A DNA stretch of 7,991 bases from Chlorobiota bacterium. Its GTDB lineage: Bacteria > Bacteroidota > Ignavibacteria > SZUA-365 > JAADGX01. The stretch is taken from assembly GCA_013152135.1 (NCBI GenBank), contig JAADGX010000228.1, positions 1-7,991 of the forward strand, in the 5' to 3' direction. The notes under the pieces are model-generated. The model was given only the letters and a program-made list of their open reading frames with translations, was not told the DNA's origin and ran no database searches. A program made the translations under genes and the position numbers. This document shows positions 6,339 to 7,991 of the stretch, in pieces (the first letter of the stretch is position 1; every line of letters begins with the position of its first letter).

Positions 6339-7991
6339 ATGAAGAAGAGAGAGATTAGCTTAGAGAAAACGAGGAACATCGGCATCATGGCTCACATTGA
6401 TGCCGGTAAGACGACGACGACGGAACGGATCCTGTTCTATACGGGCGTATTGCATCGTATGGGTGAAGTTCACGACGGCGCCGCCACCATGGACTGGATG
6501 GAGCAGGAAAAGGAAAGAGGAATCACCATCACGAGCGCGGCCACCACGTGCTTCTGGGCTGGTCATCGGATTAACATCATTGATACACCGGGGCACGTCG
6601 ACTTTACCGTCGAAGTCGAGCGGTCGTTGCGCGTGCTCGACGGCGCCATCGCTTTGTTCTGTGCCGTGGGTGGTGTCGAGCCTCAGTCGGAGACGGTCTG
6701 GCGGCAAGCCGACAAGTATGAAGTGCCGCGTATTGCATTTGTAAACAAGATGGATCGAATGGGCGCCGATTTCTATGGAACGGTGCGGATGATCCACGAC
6801 CGGTTGGGTGCCAACGCCATTCCCATTACGCTTCCCATCGGGCAGGGGGAGACCTTTACGGGCATCATCGACCTTTCCTCGATGAAAGCGCGTATTTATC
6901 ACGAGGATACACGGGGAACTTCCTGGGACGAGATCAATATCCCTGACGATCTCATGGAGAAAGCCCGCGAGTATCGTACGAAAATGCTCGAAGGTGTGGC
7001 CGACATCGATGACACCCTCCTGGAAAAGTACCTGGAGGGCGAAGAAATCAGTGCACAGGAGGTCGATGCCGTGTTGCGTCGAGCGACCATCGAGGGAAAA
7101 ATCATCCCCGTCGTGTGTGGTTCGGCGTTCAAAAACAAGGGGATACAGCGTCTGCTGGATGCCGTGATTTCTTACCTCCCGTCGCCTCTCGACGTGGGAG
7201 CCACGGTGGGCCATCACGTCAATATGCGTGATCGCGTGGAGCGAAAGCCGAGTGATGACGAGAAATTCAGCGCCTTGGCCTTCAAGATTGCGACGGACCC
7301 GTTTGTTGGAAAGCTCACGTTTTTCCGCGTGTATTCCGGAAAAGTGAATGCAGGCTCCTACGTGTACAATTCGATAGCCGAAAAGAAGGAACGCCTCGGG
7401 CGGATTCTCCGGATGCACGCCAATCACCGCGAGGACGTGGAGACGGCGTACACCGGCGATATTTGCGCCGCTATTGGATTAAAGTATACCAGGACCGGCG
7501 ATACGCTGTGTGATCAATCCGATCCTATCGTCCTGGAAAAAATGGAATTTCCGGAGCCGGTCATCGGTATCGCGATCGAACCCAAAACAAAAGCGGATCA
7601 GGACAAGTTGAATACCGCTTTGAGCAAGCTGGCCGATGAAGACCCGACCTTTCGCATCTCTACCGACGCGGAAACAGGCCAGACGATCATCAGCGGGATG
7701 GGCGAGTTGCACCTCGAGATTATCATCGACCGCATGCGGCGTGAGTTCAACGTGGAAGCGAACGTGGGGCGTCCTCAGGTGGCATACCGCGAATCGATCC
7801 GGAAGACGGTGCGGCAGGAGTCCAAATTTGTACGCCAGACGGGCGGACATGGTCAGTACGCTCATGTCGTTCTGGAGATCGGGCCGACGGAAAGCAAGCA
7901 GGGCTTCGAGTTCGAAAACGCTATCGTGGGAGGCAAAATCCCGCGAGAATACATCCCGGCGGTGTCTCAGGGAATTCAAGAGGCGCTCAAC
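6339..7991 (+). CDS. fusA: Elongation factor G, N-terminal 551 residues (3' end outside window)
   Basis: EF-G is the cytoplasmic GTPase that drives tRNA-mRNA translocation and, with RRF, ribosome recycling. The frame is open from ATG 6339 to the last base. At 551 residues it represents about four fifths of a usual EF-G (around 700). Seen: G1 AHIDAGKTTTTERI (18-31), with P-loop Lys24; switch I RGITITSA, with Thr63; G3 DTPGH, with His86; G4 NKMD (136-139); and G5 GSAFKNKG (261-268). Domain II begins around SALAFKIATDPFVG (311-324). Domain III carries ISGMGELHLE (451-460). Domain IV starts near NVGRPQVAYRES (475-486). The start MKKREISLEKTRNIGIMAHI aligns with other EF-Gs. No SD lies at normal distance; GGTGG overlaps the rpsG end 17 nt upstream, so coupling to rpsG translation is likely (inference). 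The motifs fit canonical EF-G rather than the paralogue EF-G2 or tetracycline-protection proteins. Confidence 0.98.
   Translation, partial: MKKREISLEKTRNIGIMAHIDAGKTTTTERILFYTGVLHRMGEVHDGAATMDWMEQEKERGITITSAATTCFWAGHRINIIDTPGHVDFTVEVERSLRVLDGAIALFCAVGGVEPQSETVWRQADKYEVPRIAFVNKMDRMGADFYGTVRMIHDRLGANAIPITLPIGQGETFTGIIDLSSMKARIYHEDTRGTSWDEINIPDDLMEKAREYRTKMLEGVADIDDTLLEKYLEGEEISAQEVDAVLRRATIEGKIIPVVCGSAFKNKGIQRLLDAVISYLPSPLDVGATVGHHVNMRDRVERKPSDDEKFSALAFKIATDPFVGKLTFFRVYSGKVNAGSYVYNSIAEKKERLGRILRMHANHREDVETAYTGDICAAIGLKYTRTGDTLCDQSDPIVLEKMEFPEPVIGIAIEPKTKADQDKLNTALSKLADEDPTFRISTDAETGQTIISGMGELHLEIIIDRMRREFNVEANVGRPQVAYRESIRKTVRQESKFVRQTGGHGQYAHVVLEIGPTESKQGFEFENAIVGGKIPREYIPAVSQGIQEALN

Noticed and set aside
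6360..7427. Antisense ORF (355 codons) opposite fusA
   Set aside because: It mirrors fusA codons in the aligned register. The His/Arg-rich translation is typical of a reversed coding strand.
1..7991. Search for a mobile element, CRISPR array, RNA gene or novel accessory system
   Set aside because: Coding sequence of five universal housekeeping genes fills nearly the whole window. There are no long direct or terminal repeats, no repeat-spacer array and no tRNA-like or rRNA-like stretch.

Overview
This is an ordinary but informative core-genome window: the junction between the RNA polymerase rpoB-rpoC genes and the str ribosomal operon (rpsL, rpsG, fusA). All five genes lie on the + strand. 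The outer two are cut by the window edges: rpoB lacks its 5' end and fusA lacks its 3' end. The protein sequences suggest a bacterium of the Bacteroidota/Chlorobiota/Ignavibacteriota (FCB) assemblage. The signs are the MPF-type start of RpoC, its SI3-like insertion in the trigger loop, the wording of the RpoB C-terminus, and the weak Shine-Dalgarno use in the ribosomal genes. This placement is by recognition of family style, not by a computed tree. Base composition looks moderately GC-rich and even throughout, with no sign of foreign DNA.

Layout: the rpoB 3' part (1-822) is followed by a 95-bp spacer that carries the rpoC ribosome binding site. Complete rpoC (918-5252, 1444 aa) comes next. 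A 192-bp spacer (5253-5444) is the only sizeable non-coding stretch. It becomes AT-rich near rpsL and holds several small inverted repeats, a weak promoter-like sequence and a possible 30-codon ORF. Then follow rpsL (5445-5819, TTG start), a 37-bp gap, rpsG (5857-6324), a 14-bp gap, and fusA from 6339 to the window end (551 residues, GTPase through the beginning of domain IV).

How the genes work together: beta and beta' form the two-Mg catalytic core of RNA polymerase. S12 and S7 are the 30S proteins of the decoding centre and the head/exit region, and EF-G is the translocase that acts on that ribosome. The tight rpsL-rpsG-fusA spacing implies one transcript. Whether that transcript continues from rpoBC or starts in the 192-bp spacer cannot be decided from sequence alone.

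I found no tRNA or rRNA gene, mobile element, CRISPR array or defence-like cassette, and no evidence of a new biological system. The points worth a second look are regulatory and small: the obligate TTG start of rpsL and a hairpin that could hide its ribosome binding site, a 30-codon ORF placed ideally behind a strong SD at the rpoC stop, stem-loops in the same spacer, and a six-codon ORF whose stop overlaps the rpsG start.
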